Assembly (NCBI GenBank): GCA_036513895.1
Contig: DATBYF010000096.1
Span: forward strand, 19,544-83,543
DNA length: 64,000 bases
Reading direction: 5' to 3'
From: Palsa-147 sp036513895
GTDB lineage: Bacteria; Acidobacteriota; Terriglobia; Acidiferrales; UBA7541
Shown: positions 8,436 through 18,352 of the stretch, one piece after another
How positions within the stretch are numbered: position 1 is the stretch's first letter
How the letters are laid out: every line of letters starts with the position of its first letter
The notes under the pieces: model-generated
Told to the model about the DNA's origin: nothing
The model's input: only the letters and a program-made list of their open reading frames with translations
Databases searched by the model: none
Position numbers and translations under genes: made by a program

Positions 8436-11400
8436 TCAGAATGCGAACCGCAACGCGAACTGCATGAAGCGCGGCGTGGTCAGCGTCGAACTGTACTTCC
8501 CAAATTGATTTGGCGCGTAGGCGAGCGACGGCTGGGCCGTTCGGACGTCATAACGCACCGAGTTTGTTACATTGAATGTCTGCCAACTGAACTCGAGTCG
8601 CCGCTGCTCGCCGAGAGAGAAATCCTTGCTCAAGCCTGTATCGATATCGAATACGCCATCGCCTGTAAGGTTGTTGCGGACGCCGGATTCGCCTGGCCAA
8701 TCCGGGCGAAATGCATTCTCCGCCGCTGTTGGATCGGCAAAAATGTCCGCACCGATGCCGGCGCCGTTGACGATCGCGTTCTTCGGATTAGACGTCTTGG
8801 GGAGCGGACCGTTCGATTCCGCGTCGCCTTCGATGTTCCAATCAGTTGCCCATGCGGGACCGTTATCAACCGTGATGGGCAGCCCACTTGTCCAGCGGAA
8901 CAGGCCAGAGAAATGCCAACCTCCAATTAGGGCGTTGAGGAAGCCACCGGCATCACCGGCGAGCCTCTGACCCCTGCCAAAGGGAAGACTGTAAACCCAG
9001 TTCGAATTGATCTGGTGCCTGGCGTTGAAGTCGGAGACTCCCCGCAGAGCCAGCGGATCCCATGAATTGATGACAATTCCTCCTCCGTTCAGATCGTTGC
9101 CCGTTCCGCCCGTGCCCTCATAAGGGCCGACCCGCTCGCCGGCTGATTCCTCGTCTAGTGATTTTGAATAGGTGTAGTTGAATTGCCCTTCCAGATTTGC
9201 AGCCCAACGGATGTTGTAGGTTACTTGCAGTGCGTTGTAGTTGGAAGTGCCGATGTTGCGCCAAGCGTAGAGAGAACTGAACTGATCGTGATAGAAGGTG
9301 TATGGGCCGTACTTGCTATTGGGAGTGGTCAGCTCGGTAATCGAGTTGGGCAAATCAAGAAAAAACAGGGCGAATGTTTCGTTGTGGAGATTGCAGGTCC
9401 ACATGTCGTATATGGCTTGCGTAGCGGTCATCGAGCCGGGGAATACGTCTGGCGCGCAATTGGTGCCCTGGGCATTGAGCTGAGCTTGAGTGACCGTGCT
9501 CCACTGAGGAAAGATGTTTTCAAAGAACGGAATTTTCTGAATCTGAGAAGTGGGCGTGCTGTTGGCGGCGGCCATAGAAAGCATCTTGGCAGCCTGGAAA
9601 TAAGTCATGTGACTCGTCGGATCCGTTAGGTTGGTGGGCGCGGCCAGATCAACTTGCATGGGCAGCCGCCGTCCAACACTGCCGACGTAGGCAATTTGAA
9701 GCGATGAGCGGGACGTTATTTCCCGCGAAAGCGAGAGATTGAAGACGTGCGCGTAAGGAGTTTTCACGGATTGGTCTAGTCCCCAGTTAATGGCAAAGGC
9801 CGAATTGCTAGGGGTAACCGGGAAACCGCCGGTTGGCGTAGGGCCGAACAGACAACCTGGGCCATTTAAGGAGGGGCAGGGGGGAGGAAGGCACGTGAGA
9901 CAGGTGAAGCGCGGTGCGTTTGCAACCGTGACAACTCCAGCGGGATTGCCGAGGTCTGTCGAGAGGCCGAACGAGCCGTGCTGATCGAAGCTGTTTACGA
10001 TCGGTATGCCGAAGTGGTCGTAGACAATGTTGTAGCCGCCGCGAATCGAGAAGTTGTCCTTCTTCCCGAAAATTTTTGATATCCAGCCATCGCCAGTATC
10101 CGGCGCCCACGCTACCGCCAGACGCGGGGAGAAATCCAGGTGGTCCCAGTTCCATAAGCCTGGGCCGTGATTGACGGGACCACCGAGGATGAATGAAATC
10201 TCGCCGGCATCGTTGGCAGGTTGACCAGCCGCCGCAAGTTTCGCACTGTCGTTAAACCAGTCGGCAACGGTCTTACTGGTGCATCCGCCGGCTGCGGCCT
10301 CGACGCAAGGCGCGACCTGCAAGCCGTCAGTTTCATACGGCGGTTGCTCAAGCACCCATCGAAGCCCGTAAGTGAGCGTCAACCGATGCGTCATTCGCCA
10401 GGAGTCCTGTCCGAAGAACTCGTAATCGTTGATCGCGTAACGCCGGGTAATGGGAGTTCCCTGAGCCAGCGCGGTTCCGTTGCGAGCGAAATTATAAATC
10501 CCGTCGCCCTCGGCCAGAATGCCCAACAGAATCGCAGCCGCGCTATCGTAGCTCGAAGCGAAATTGCCATCGACAGCTGGATAGCCGTTGTTCGCCGGAT
10601 TGAGTGGGCTGTGATTCCCGGCTTCAGAGATTCCTGCGGTGTTGAGATAGACGACATTGGTTTGTGCATCGGAGAACGAATCGGCGTAGCTGGTCTGGTT
10701 GTTACGAATTAGATAAATGTCAGTACCGAACTGGAACGTGTGATTCCCCCGGGTCCAATTCAGGTTATCGGAAAGCTGGTTGACAGGCACAATGTAGATC
10801 ATGGAGCGCGTGAAGGGCGTGATGCTGTCAATACCATCGAGCTCAGCTTCAGGCTGAAGCGAGTCGCCGGCCGTCTCGCCGCCTTGGCGAATAAAGCCCC
10901 AGCGAAGATCGTTGATGAGCTTCGCCGTGAGCACTGACGTGAGGCCGACGGTGGAACCCTTGCTATCGTCGAGCAAAGTAGTAGCCGCGGGTTGCCCCGG
11001 GAACTGTCGCCCTTGCGGCTGCTTGTCATTCTGCGTCTGGCCGCGCCAAAACAGATTTTGAGAGCCGTTCCCGGTGATATGCCAATCGAGCCGCGCGATG
11101 TAGGTGTCGAACTTAGAATCGGCGTTGGAGGCGAACCGATAGCCTGCCGTGTTCAACCCGTCGCCAACAGTAAAGTCATTGGGTTGCGGATACATTTGTA
11201 GGACCTGCTGGACCGCCGGGTTCGGGCCGATGTGCTGAGGGTCCATCGCCATGATTTGCTTGGGCCCCAAAGTGCAGACCGTATCGATACCGTTTACCGG
11301 GGCCGAGGGGTTAGGGCACTGCGCGGGGTTCGAGCCGGCTGCCATGAGGTAGGTGAGATTGCCGTCTGTCAGGCTCGGCGTCGGTATCATCCGCACTTCG

Positions 11401-12437
11401 GTCGTCGCCTGCGCGTCGCGCCGGCCTTCATAATTGACGAAGAAGAACACCCGATTCTTCTCGATCGGCCCGCCAACAGTCGCGCCAAAGACGTTACGCA
11501 GTAACTGCGGGCGCTGGTTGGGATCCCCGCTCGCGCCCTGAGCGGCCTTCAAAAATGGATCGTTGGCGCTAAAAATCGTATTCCGGTTGTACTCGTATGC
11601 CGAGCCGTGAAAGCTATTGGTGCCGCTTTTGGTTACCAGCGCAACTTGTGCGCCGCTGGAATAGCCAGAGTCGGCATTGGCATTGGCGGTCGTGACGCGG
11701 AATTCCTCGACGGAATCGGGTGGCACCGTCAGGACGCTCGTGAACGCGTAACCGTTATTTTGGTCGTTGACGCCGATGCTATCGAGTGTCACGTTGGACT
11801 GGTCGCTGCGCATGCCGTTGACTGCGCCGCTCCGCGTATCGGTTGCAGAAGTGTTGAGCTGGCTTCCGAGATACACGACACCCGGCTGTAGGCTCAGCAA
11901 CTCGACGACGTTGCGGTCAGCGATGGGCAATTCCGCGATTTGGTTTTCCTGGAGAGTGTTGCCCAGCGACGCGTCGGTGCGATTGATCAGAGGCGCAGTT
12001 GCTTCGACGGTGACCGACGTCGCCACTCCCGTGAGCTCGAAATGAATATTGATAGTGGACGGCGTGTTGACTTCAAGCGTGACGTTTGGCGCCACATAAG
12101 ACGCAAAACCCGGCGCGGTTGCTTCCAGCCGATAAGTGTCCGGAGGCACATCCTGGAACTGGTATAACCCAGCCCCGTTGCTTGTCGTTGTTCGCTGCAG
12201 TCCCGTCGAAGCCGACGTCAGAGTGAGCTTCGCTCCGGGAACAGCGGCGCCAGACGGATCAGAAACATTTCCGTTCAGCCGGCTCGTGGATTGGGCCATG
12301 GCTACTGTTGCCAGCAAGGTGAACGCTGCGCAGCACAAAATGGCGCGACTCGCTGCCTGCATCCAGCGAATTCCAATTTGGTGGTTGGACTCATATTGAG
12401 CGCTGCGTGACCGCTGATGGACTCGCCCCTTCGACAT
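8436..12437 (-). CDS. Oar-like TonB-dependent receptor with carboxypeptidase-regulatory domain
   Basis: Large outer-membrane beta-barrel receptor, 1333 residues. A signal peptide ends near TVAMAQ (about residue 49). It is followed by a carboxypeptidase-regulatory-like beta-sandwich (SDPSGAAVPGAKLTL, about 50-140), a plug domain (about 160-280) and a long barrel ending in a terminal Phe, as in Oar-type proteins common in Acidobacteriota. The ATG at 12437 is chosen because GGAGGA lies about 6 bases upstream; an open frame continues to 12746 but has no such site. A second Met at residue 26 would give a shorter signal peptide. The ligand is unknown; members often serve oligosaccharide or peptide uptake, and no transport partner is adjacent. 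Confidence 0.9.
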   Translation of the reverse strand: MSKGRVHQRSRSAQYESNHQIGIRWMQAASRAILCCAAFTLLATVAMAQSTSRLNGNVSDPSGAAVPGAKLTLTSASTGLQRTTTSNGAGLYQFQDVPPDTYRLEATAPGFASYVAPNVTLEVNTPSTINIHFELTGVATSVTVEATAPLINRTDASLGNTLQENQIAELPIADRNVVELLSLQPGVVYLGSQLNTSATDTRSGAVNGMRSDQSNVTLDSIGVNDQNNGYAFTSVLTVPPDSVEEFRVTTANANADSGYSSGAQVALVTKSGTNSFHGSAYEYNRNTIFSANDPFLKAAQGASGDPNQRPQLLRNVFGATVGGPIEKNRVFFFVNYEGRRDAQATTEVRMIPTPSLTDGNLTYLMAAGSNPAQCPNPSAPVNGIDTVCTLGPKQIMAMDPQHIGPNPAVQQVLQMYPQPNDFTVGDGLNTAGYRFASNADSKFDTYIARLDWHITGNGSQNLFWRGQTQNDKQPQGRQFPGQPAATTLLDDSKGSTVGLTSVLTAKLINDLRWGFIRQGGETAGDSLQPEAELDGIDSITPFTRSMIYIVPVNQLSDNLNWTRGNHTFQFGTDIYLIRNNQTSYADSFSDAQTNVVYLNTAGISEAGNHSPLNPANNGYPAVDGNFASSYDSAAAILLGILAEGDGIYNFARNGTALAQGTPITRRYAINDYEFFGQDSWRMTHRLTLTYGLRWVLEQPPYETDGLQVAPCVEAAAGGCTSKTVADWFNDSAKLAAAGQPANDAGEISFILGGPVNHGPGLWNWDHLDFSPRLAVAWAPDTGDGWISKIFGKKDNFSIRGGYNIVYDHFGIPIVNSFDQHGSFGLSTDLGNPAGVVTVANAPRFTCLTCLPPPCPSLNGPGCLFGPTPTGGFPVTPSNSAFAINWGLDQSVKTPYAHVFNLSLSREITSRSSLQIAYVGSVGRRLPMQVDLAAPTNLTDPTSHMTYFQAAKMLSMAAANSTPTSQIQKIPFFENIFPQWSTVTQAQLNAQGTNCAPDVFPGSMTATQAIYDMWTCNLHNETFALFFLDLPNSITELTTPNSKYGPYTFYHDQFSSLYAWRNIGTSNYNALQVTYNIRWAANLEGQFNYTYSKSLDEESAGERVGPYEGTGGTGNDLNGGGIVINSWDPLALRGVSDFNARHQINSNWVYSLPFGRGQRLAGDAGGFLNALIGGWHFSGLFRWTSGLPITVDNGPAWATDWNIEGDAESNGPLPKTSNPKNAIVNGAGIGADIFADPTAAENAFRPDWPGESGVRNNLTGDGVFDIDTGLSKDFSLGEQRRLEFSWQTFNVTNSVRYDVRTAQPSLAYAPNQFGKYSSTLTTPRFMQFALRFAF

Positions 12438-12994
12438 AGCATCCTCCGTTGAGAATGCAGGGCGATCAAAACGATGAATCAAAAAATTCACACACGCCGT
12501 CGTTTTCACCGCGCCCTGCGGCTTCTCGACTTTTGTCAGTTGAAGTTCAACGAAAACCCGGACCTTTTTCACCCCGAGTGCGCGCATTATGCCAGAAGAT
12601 AAGTTCAACGAGCATCGAAAAAACAGATATGTAAATTCGGATTCCTTGGGTCTAATACAAAGGGTCGAGCGTGTGGCTGACCTGTTGGGGCGCGTAGCAT
12701 AAGGGTTGAGCATTTTTTGGTGATATTGCTCTCGCTTGTTCTGCAACCGTCATTCAAGAGATTCTGATTCTTTTTTTCTGTCGCGGGTCGTCGCCAGATT
12801 GTGTGCGGCACGCTCAGCCGGCTGGGGCCGAAAGCATCCAGAACATGCCGTCGCGTAATCCGCCATGGCACAGAAGGCTTTGAAGTGCGGGTTCCTAATC
12901 TTGCGTCCGTCTCTGTCGGGGAATAAACTCCTTCCTCGAAACGCAGGGTGTTTCCTAATTAATGGAACGAATTTGTTCGTAGGAGGGAATCCTC
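12438..12994. other. divergent intergenic region of 557 bases
   Basis: It separates the Oar-like receptor (minus) from the caspase-like gene (plus) and must carry both promoters. It contains AT-rich runs near 12605-12660 and 12770, but I could not assign a firm -35/-10 pair, a structured RNA or a small gene. An open minus frame through 12438-12746 merely extends the receptor frame. Confidence 0.5.
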
Positions 12995-15418
12995 ATGGTG
13001 CGAGAGTTGCATTCAGGCAGGCAGTCCGGCCGGCGAGCGGCGAATTTAATGCTCCCCGCCTTTTTCGTTTTTGTATTCTTCGCGGCTCCCGCCTTTGCCC
13101 AGACGCGTCGCGCTGTTCTCGTCGGCGTTAACACCTACATCCCTGAGGGCGTAACCGTGCAGAAAATCGTTGTCGCGGAAGGCGCAAGCTCGGGTGGATC
13201 GAGTTCCGGCGGGCCCAGCAAAGGCCGAGGAAGTTGGACGAACCTTGAGGGCTCGCTGAATGACGTTGGCAGCATTCACCAGTTGCTCGTCACTCGCTAC
13301 GGCTTCGAAGAAAAAAATATTCACGTCCTGACCGAGGCCGAAGCGTCACACGACAATATTTTGCATGGCATTCAGACGTACCTCGCCGACGCCGCGTCAC
13401 CAGGCGATATCAGTTTTTTCTATTACGCTGGGCACGGCTCGCAGATGAATAATTCGAAGAGCTGGAAAGGGGACAAGAAGGATGAAACCACCGTGCCTTC
13501 CGATTCCTACAAGGGCACAACCGATATCCGCGACAAGGAATACGCGCGCGCGTTCATGAAGGTGATTAACAAGGGGGCGACGCTTACGGCGATTTTCGAT
13601 AGTTGCCATAGCGGCGCGGTCACCCGGGGCTACTCAAAATTCAATCGCGTTCGCGCCGCCGATCCCGACCCGCGCGATTCGTTGGACGACTATAGCGGTC
13701 CATTTCCGGAGAAGAGCGGCGCGCTTGTCTTCGCCGCCGCTCAGGATATCGAAAGCGCGGCCGAAGGCCGCGACGAACATGGCGTGGACCACGGCGCTTT
13801 CACCGCGGCGCTCATTAAAGTGCTGAACTCTGCGCCAATCAACGAATCCGCGAACGATATTTTCCAGCAGACATTCGCGTTGATGCGTTCCGCGGGCGCG
13901 AGCCAGGTGCCCGTCATTTCGGGGACGGAAGAGCGTATCGCCGGGCCGCTCTTCGGAACTAGCTCCGGAAATCTATCGGGCAAATTCACTTTGCCGGTCG
14001 TTGAAGTGGACGGCCCCGAGGCCGTTCAGCTTTTCGGCGGACTCACGCTCGGATTCGGAGTCGGAACGGAACTTGCTCCGGCAGACATGAAAGGCCCCGC
14101 CAGCGGCGTGCGCTTGAAAGTGACGGACGAAACGGCCTCGGGTTCAACCGCTAAAGTCATCGCTGGAAGCGCCGACAAAGTTACACCTGCGACTCTGTTC
14201 ATTGTGGATCGCTGGGTGCCATCAGCCAGTGGGCTGCTTGCGCTGTGGATTCCTCCGGCAACTCTTCCGCTCGCCGATTTGAAAACTGCGGCTGCGGCCG
14301 CTGAAAAAATCGGCGCGGTGCCGGGCGTCGCGGTTGTAACGGATCCGTACGAAACTACGCCCACGCACGTCATCACATGGAACGGCTCGACATGGTTGCT
14401 GACGGATCAGGCCACACGCGCGTCCAAAAATCTCGGCCGAAATCCTGACTTTGCCGGGGTTGCTAAGGGTTTGCCGTCGGGCAAAACGAAAATATTTGTG
14501 AACCTGCCGCTTCCGCAGGAAGCGAGTCAGGCCGCAAAAGCCATCGGAACAGAAGAATCTCCAACGCGGCTCGTGAATTCGCTAGGCGATGCGAACTATA
14601 TTCTCGTCGGTAGGGCTGGAGCCAACGGCGTTGAATACGCGTGGCTGCTCCCGGGCGCTTCGAAAGACGCGAGCACGGCTCTCGAGGAAACAGCGACTAA
14701 GAGCGGCGCTGCGGGCGAGAAGACGCTGCATGCATCGAGTTCTCTGCCGCCTGAAACGCGCTGGGTGAGCGCGCAACTTTCGAGCGACGGATTCAATGGC
14801 GCAGTAGATGAACTTACAAGGCTTGCGGGCAATCTCGCGCGAATCCACGGCTGGCTCGAACTACCGGCGCCACCCAATGATGGCAGCTTTCCTTATCATC
14901 TCGCCGTTGTGGAAGCGGCGCACATTAATGACGGCCCGGAGATCACCACAGCCTATGGCGATGGCCGAAAATATGCTCTCGTCCTGCGCGCGGATAAAAA
15001 GAGCACCGGCGCGGGAACCTACGCCGAACCGCGGCGGGTTTACGTGTTTGTGATCGATAGCGATGGAAATGGCACGGCACTTTTCCCCCGCGCGGTATTT
15101 GGCGATGTCCAAAATATCTTGCCGAGAGCCGATCAGACTGCCAATGGTCTCCCAGAACAAATTGTTCTGGGCAAGCCAGACCTGTTCACGATCACGCCGC
15201 CATTCGCAACCGACACCTATTTTCTGCTCACGACGCAGCCGCAGGACTCGATCAATCTCTCGAGTCTGAATTGGAAAGGCGTGCGCGGCGCAACGCGAGG
15301 AGCGGGCTCGCCTCTCGATCGCTTGCTTTCAAGTGTCGGCACGCGCGGCGCGTCCAGCGACGTCCCGACGAATTGGTCGCTGCAGCGCCTGCCGGTCCAA
15401 AGCGTGGAAAAGCCGTAG
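12995..15418 (+). CDS. secreted caspase-like (peptidase C14) protein with DUF4384-like C-terminal region
   Basis: A predicted exported Cys peptidase of the caspase/metacaspase clan, 807 residues. A signal peptide ends near APAFAQ (residue 36). The p20-like domain spans about 38-320 with the catalytic dyad H147 in YYAGHGSQ and C204 in FDSCHSGA. Residues 63-80 are a Ser/Gly-rich insertion. The region around residues 660-760 looks like the DUF4384 beta domain often joined to bacterial caspases. A strong AGGAGGGA site precedes the ATG. A small secreted protein gene follows 90 bases downstream, probably in the same transcript. Its substrate is unknown; catalytic residues are intact, so it is probably active. 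Confidence 0.87.
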   Translation: MVRELHSGRQSGRRAANLMLPAFFVFVFFAAPAFAQTRRAVLVGVNTYIPEGVTVQKIVVAEGASSGGSSSGGPSKGRGSWTNLEGSLNDVGSIHQLLVTRYGFEEKNIHVLTEAEASHDNILHGIQTYLADAASPGDISFFYYAGHGSQMNNSKSWKGDKKDETTVPSDSYKGTTDIRDKEYARAFMKVINKGATLTAIFDSCHSGAVTRGYSKFNRVRAADPDPRDSLDDYSGPFPEKSGALVFAAAQDIESAAEGRDEHGVDHGAFTAALIKVLNSAPINESANDIFQQTFALMRSAGASQVPVISGTEERIAGPLFGTSSGNLSGKFTLPVVEVDGPEAVQLFGGLTLGFGVGTELAPADMKGPASGVRLKVTDETASGSTAKVIAGSADKVTPATLFIVDRWVPSASGLLALWIPPATLPLADLKTAAAAAEKIGAVPGVAVVTDPYETTPTHVITWNGSTWLLTDQATRASKNLGRNPDFAGVAKGLPSGKTKIFVNLPLPQEASQAAKAIGTEESPTRLVNSLGDANYILVGRAGANGVEYAWLLPGASKDASTALEETATKSGAAGEKTLHASSSLPPETRWVSAQLSSDGFNGAVDELTRLAGNLARIHGWLELPAPPNDGSFPYHLAVVEAAHINDGPEITTAYGDGRKYALVLRADKKSTGAGTYAEPRRVYVFVIDSDGNGTALFPRAVFGDVQNILPRADQTANGLPEQIVLGKPDLFTITPPFATDTYFLLTTQPQDSINLSSLNWKGVRGATRGAGSPLDRLLSSVGTRGASSDVPTNWSLQRLPVQSVEKP

Positions 15419-15508
15419 GAGTACGCGAGCGAAAAACTGTCTTTGACTGCAACGGAGCCTTTTGGTAAGGTTCGCGGCACCCGTGCAGTTTCTTCCTGGA
15501 GGAAGTAA

Positions 15509-16006
15509 ATGAAATTCAAAATTAATCCTATTTTGCAATTCGCGCTGGCTTTCGTGCTCGTGTTGCTTGTTGGAATTGGCTACACGTACGCGCAGGACGA
15601 TGCAATGAAGAAAACCGACACGCAAGCGCCCACCAAACAAGTCATTAAGGCCGCGGCTCAGTCGAGCCGAGGCGGTGGAGCTGATCCCAACATCAAATCT
15701 GATGCAAAGCCGGTGAACGATCCGAACGCTAAGACCCCACCTCCGCCGGAGAAGTCCGGCCAGCGAGGCGCGCGCGGTTGTTCGGTGGACGTAAATAATA
15801 TGACGGCGTGGTATGTTGACATCTACTCGAACGGCATTTACGTCGGAACGGTCGGACCGTGGGGCAACGGCTGGACGTACCCGCCGCTGGTAGGCTCCGC
15901 GGTATACGGCCGCGCTAACTTTACTGACGGCACGTGGAAGTATTGGGGCCCTCGCCAGTTTGTTTGCGCGCAGGGCGGCATTTACAGCTGGCAATTGACT
16001 CCGTAA
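15509..16006 (+). CDS. small secreted protein of unknown function next to the caspase-like gene
   Basis: 165 residues with a clear signal peptide ending near YTYAQ (residue 29), a low-complexity, Pro-rich linker (about 30-88) and a compact C-terminal domain (about 90-165) rich in aromatic and Gly residues, framed by two cysteines, C91 and C153, that could form a disulfide. The repeated Trp/Tyr-Gly pattern (VGTVGPWGNGW) suggests a small beta-sheet domain. A GGAGGAA site lies just before the ATG. I do not recognise a named family. Position suggests co-expression with the upstream caspase-like protein, as partner or substrate; that is inference only. Confidence 0.75.
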   Translation: MKFKINPILQFALAFVLVLLVGIGYTYAQDDAMKKTDTQAPTKQVIKAAAQSSRGGGADPNIKSDAKPVNDPNAKTPPPPEKSGQRGARGCSVDVNNMTAWYVDIYSNGIYVGTVGPWGNGWTYPPLVGSAVYGRANFTDGTWKYWGPRQFVCAQGGIYSWQLTP

Positions 16007-16032
16007 TTTTTCGCAAATCTCCGCAGGGTCTA

Positions 16033-16072
16033 ATCGCCGCTACAGGCCGGATGCTCGGCCTGTAGCGGCGAT
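16033..16072 (+). terminator. long perfect hairpin, probable terminator or structured element
   Basis: A 17-base arm (16033-16049) is perfectly complementary to 16056-16072 around a 6-base loop GATGCT. It begins 26 bases after the stop of the small secreted protein. The stem is too stable to be chance, but no T-run follows, so it may be a Rho-independent-like stop, an mRNA end stabiliser or a repeat unit rather than a classical terminator. Confidence 0.55.
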
Positions 16073-16111
16073 GCTTGTCTGGTATATACTGCCCGACATC
16101 CGGCCCTGAGC

Positions 16112-17383
16112 ATGAAACCCTCTCTCCTTGCTATCGTTCTTCTCGGCGCGACTCTCTTGCTTGCTCCCTTCGTTGGCGCAGCCACACCGGCGAACGTCAT
16201 CGTTCTCACATATTCGGGGTCCATCAATGCGGCCAGCGCAGAGTATATTGCGCGGGGCATTTCTGAAGCCGAAGCGCGAAACTCCGCCGCGTTTGTTCTC
16301 CAGCTCGACACGCCCGGTGGCCTGGATTCCTCGATGCGCGAAATCATCCAGCGCGAGATGAACGCGCGGGTCCCCGTGATCGTGTTCGTCGCACCGCGCG
16401 GTGCGCGTGCCGCATCCGCTGGATGCATCATCGTGCTCGCTGCGGATGTGGCCGCGATGGCGCCGGGAACCAACATGGGCGCCGCACATCCGATCTACAT
16501 CTCGGGCGGCACCGTCTCCGAGAAAATTCTGAATGATGCAGCCGCTTATGCGCGATCGATTGCTTCGGCGCGCCACCGTAATTCCGAATGGGCCGAGCGC
16601 GCGGTTCGCGAAAGCATTTCCGCCACGTCACAGGAAGCGCTTTCGCTCAACATCATCGATCTCACTGCAAACGACGTGACCGAACTGCTTTCAAAGCTCG
16701 ATGCGAAAAGGATTCATCGCGATGATGGCGATATCACGCTTTCGCTGGAAGGCGCGACGCAAGTCGAAATCGCCATGGACTCGCGCGAGCGAATTCTGGA
16801 GATGCTAACCGACCCGACAGTGGCTTACGTGCTGTTTCTCCTCGGCGTGCTCGCCGTCGTGATCGAGATCTTCGCGCCTCACGGATTCGTCACCGGGACT
16901 ATCGGCTCGGTGGCCGTGATTCTTGCGCTTGTGGGATTGATCAGCATGCCGATTCAGATTTCAGGCGCGATCGTGCTTCTTCTGGGGATGCTTTTGCTCG
17001 GATTGGAGTTGAAGATCACCTCGCACGGCGTTCTGATGTTTCTCGGGCTTATTGCTTTTGTGTTCGGCTCGATTCTGGTGTTGCCGCGCATGCCTGGCTT
17101 CCGGATTTCAATTTACGCCATCGGCAGCGTTGCCCTAGTTTGGACGGTGATGCTTGGCGCGGTAGTGCGGCTCGTTCTTCGGTCGCGGCACCAGCCAGTG
17201 TGGACGCAGCGCGTCGCGGGCTCATCCGGAATCGCGAAAACGAATCTCGCACCGCGGGGCGTCGTCCTGGTGAACAGCGAAGAATGGGACGCGCTAGCCG
17301 ATGCGCCGCCCATCATGAAGGGCGAGCGAATTTCCGTCGTCTCGGTCGAAGGGCTGACGCTGCACGTTCGAAAGATATCCTGA
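16112..17383 (+). CDS. NfeD family membrane-bound serine protease (ClpP-like, STOPP type)
   Basis: Full-length NfeD protein, 423 residues: a signal peptide (1-23), a periplasmic ClpP-class serine protease domain (about 27-215), four membrane segments (about 235-350) and a C-terminal soluble OB-fold domain. The Ser-Lys dyad known from archaeal 1510-N corresponds to S102 in RAASAG and K138 in SEKILNDAAAY, both present. The start ATG has only a weak ribosome-binding site. The slipin gene follows after 15 bases, the classical partner arrangement in which the protease cleaves the C-terminus of the stomatin-like protein in membrane-microdomain quality control. Confidence 0.93.
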   Translation: MKPSLLAIVLLGATLLLAPFVGAATPANVIVLTYSGSINAASAEYIARGISEAEARNSAAFVLQLDTPGGLDSSMREIIQREMNARVPVIVFVAPRGARAASAGCIIVLAADVAAMAPGTNMGAAHPIYISGGTVSEKILNDAAAYARSIASARHRNSEWAERAVRESISATSQEALSLNIIDLTANDVTELLSKLDAKRIHRDDGDITLSLEGATQVEIAMDSRERILEMLTDPTVAYVLFLLGVLAVVIEIFAPHGFVTGTIGSVAVILALVGLISMPIQISGAIVLLLGMLLLGLELKITSHGVLMFLGLIAFVFGSILVLPRMPGFRISIYAIGSVALVWTVMLGAVVRLVLRSRHQPVWTQRVAGSSGIAKTNLAPRGVVLVNSEEWDALADAPPIMKGERISVVSVEGLTLHVRKIS

Positions 17384-17398
17384 AGGGAGAAGGCCGAA

Positions 17399-18277
17399 AT
17401 GGATTCCACGGTCGCGCTGGTGCTAGTGGCTGCAGTTATTATCGGATTTATGCTGCTCCTTGCGAACATGATTCGCGTGGTGCGCGAATACGAGCGCCTC
17501 GTCGTCTTTCGGTTCGGGCGCGTTATGGGGCAGAAAGGGCCGGGAATTATTTTTCTCGTGCCCATCGTGGATGTGGCGAGCCGCGTGGACCTGCGCGAGC
17601 AATATCTCGAAGTCCCTCGCCAAACGTGCATCACAAAGGACAATGCTTCGATTTCGATCGATTTTCTCGTGTATTGGAAAGTAACTGATCCGGTGCAGAG
17701 CGTTGTCGCCGTGCAGGATTTCGGGGGTGCAACGCGAGGAATCGCGATGACCACACTGCGCGCTGTCGTCGGTGACATTCCCCTCGACGACGTGCTGGCC
17801 AAACGCGAGGAGATCAATACGACTCTTCGCGGCAAGCTCGACGAGGTCACGGAGCGATGGGGCGGTAAAGTCACTTCGGTGGAAATCCGCGAAATCGATC
17901 CGCCGAAAGACATTCAAGACGCGATGACCAAGCAAATGAGCGCAGAACGCAGCCGCCGCGCCATGGTCACGGCCGCCGAGGGCGACCGCACTGCGAAAAT
18001 TACCGTCGCCGATGGCGAAAAGCAATCCACCATCCTGAAAGCTGAAGGCGATAAGCAATCCGCTATTCTGCGCGCTGAAGGATACGCGCTGGCGCTCGGA
18101 AAAGTCTTTGAGATCGCGAAGACACTCGATACCAACACGATGAGCCTTCAATACCTCGAAACGCTCAAAGTGCTCGGCGCCGGCGCGTCCACGAAATTTA
18201 TTTTCCCGATGGAGTTTGCGAGCTTCCTGAAGCCATTTACCAACTTTGGCGGCCAGCAACCGCCGGCGCCAAAGTGA
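17399..18277 (+). CDS. slipin family protein (SPFH/stomatin-like)
   Basis: Membrane-anchored SPFH protein of 292 residues. An N-terminal hydrophobic segment (about 5-25) is followed by the Band-7 domain (VREYERLVVFRFGR start) and a helical region with the ERSRRAMVTAAEGDR and KAEGDKQSA repeats, ending in a hydrophobic C-terminal tail, which is the known cleavage site for its NfeD partner. A GAAGGGAGAAGG stretch precedes the ATG, and the gene lies 15 bases after nfeD, so the two are almost certainly one operon. Role inferred from family: scaffold of membrane microdomains. Confidence 0.94.
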   Translation: MDSTVALVLVAAVIIGFMLLLANMIRVVREYERLVVFRFGRVMGQKGPGIIFLVPIVDVASRVDLREQYLEVPRQTCITKDNASISIDFLVYWKVTDPVQSVVAVQDFGGATRGIAMTTLRAVVGDIPLDDVLAKREEINTTLRGKLDEVTERWGGKVTSVEIREIDPPKDIQDAMTKQMSAERSRRAMVTAAEGDRTAKITVADGEKQSTILKAEGDKQSAILRAEGYALALGKVFEIAKTLDTNTMSLQYLETLKVLGAGASTKFIFPMEFASFLKPFTNFGGQQPPAPK

Positions 18278-18352
18278 CGCCGCGCACGGCCGGTCGCCAT
18301 TAGCGCATTGGCCGCGCGCAGGTGCAAATCCAAGTTCAGTGGAGATTGCTTC

